Below are positions 5,467-5,473 of a stretch of DNA of 5,473 nt, in pieces. Source of the stretch: Dethiosulfatibacter sp. (GTDB lineage Bacteria > Bacillota > Clostridia > Tissierellales > Dethiosulfatibacteraceae); NCBI GenBank assembly GCA_030591825.1, contig JAUVAG010000111.1:1-5473 (forward strand). The letters run 5' to 3'. The stretch's first letter is position 1. Each line of letters starts with the position of its first letter. Under the pieces are notes generated by a model. The model was not told the origin of the DNA, ran no database searches, and was given only the letters and a program-made list of their open reading frames with translations. Made by a program: the position numbers and the translations under genes.

Positions 5467-5473
5467 AGAGTTA

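Overview
The window is AT-rich, and every small gene carries a strong GGAGG-type ribosome binding site. The protein families (ABC efflux pair, long ABC-F protein, DUF1659/DUF2922/YvrJ small proteins) are typical of low-GC Gram-positive bacteria. A clostridial Firmicute is the most likely source; this is inference from gene content, and no rRNA or other taxonomic marker is present. No mobile element, CRISPR array, tRNA or rRNA is visible.

Layout. (1) Positions 11-2418, + strand: a two-gene ABC exporter operon, with an ATPase of 241 aa and a 561-aa polytopic permease that overlap by ATGA. The 10 bases before the ATPase show no ribosome binding site, so the operon's upstream part lies outside the window. 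(2) Positions 2419-2583: convergent intergenic region with a strong hairpin terminator serving the minus-strand gene. (3) Positions 4323-2584, minus strand: an ABC-F protein of 579 aa with two intact ATPase domains. It is a soluble ribosome-associated type, unrelated in function to the exporter. (4) Positions 4324-4622: divergent intergenic region with a candidate extended -10 promoter for the ABC-F gene. It also holds an inverted repeat that overlaps a possible -10 box for the rightward genes. (5) Positions 4623-5316, + strand: three small genes, a DUF1659 protein (75 aa), a DUF2922 protein (70 aa) and a YvrJ-family protein (47 aa). An intrinsic terminator lies between the second and third. 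(6) Positions 5317-5473: a hairpin, a second intrinsic terminator, and an extended -10 promoter that fires rightward out of the window.

How the genes work together. The exporter genes form a transporter whose substrate cannot be read from the sequence. The ABC-F protein would act on ribosomes, either in translation or in protection from antibiotics. The three small genes form a compact cassette of uncharacterised families. The first two appear to be distant paralogues with near-perfect Shine-Dalgarno sequences, and the third is a single-span membrane peptide with an uninterrupted heptad pattern. This cassette is the least understood and most interesting part of the window.
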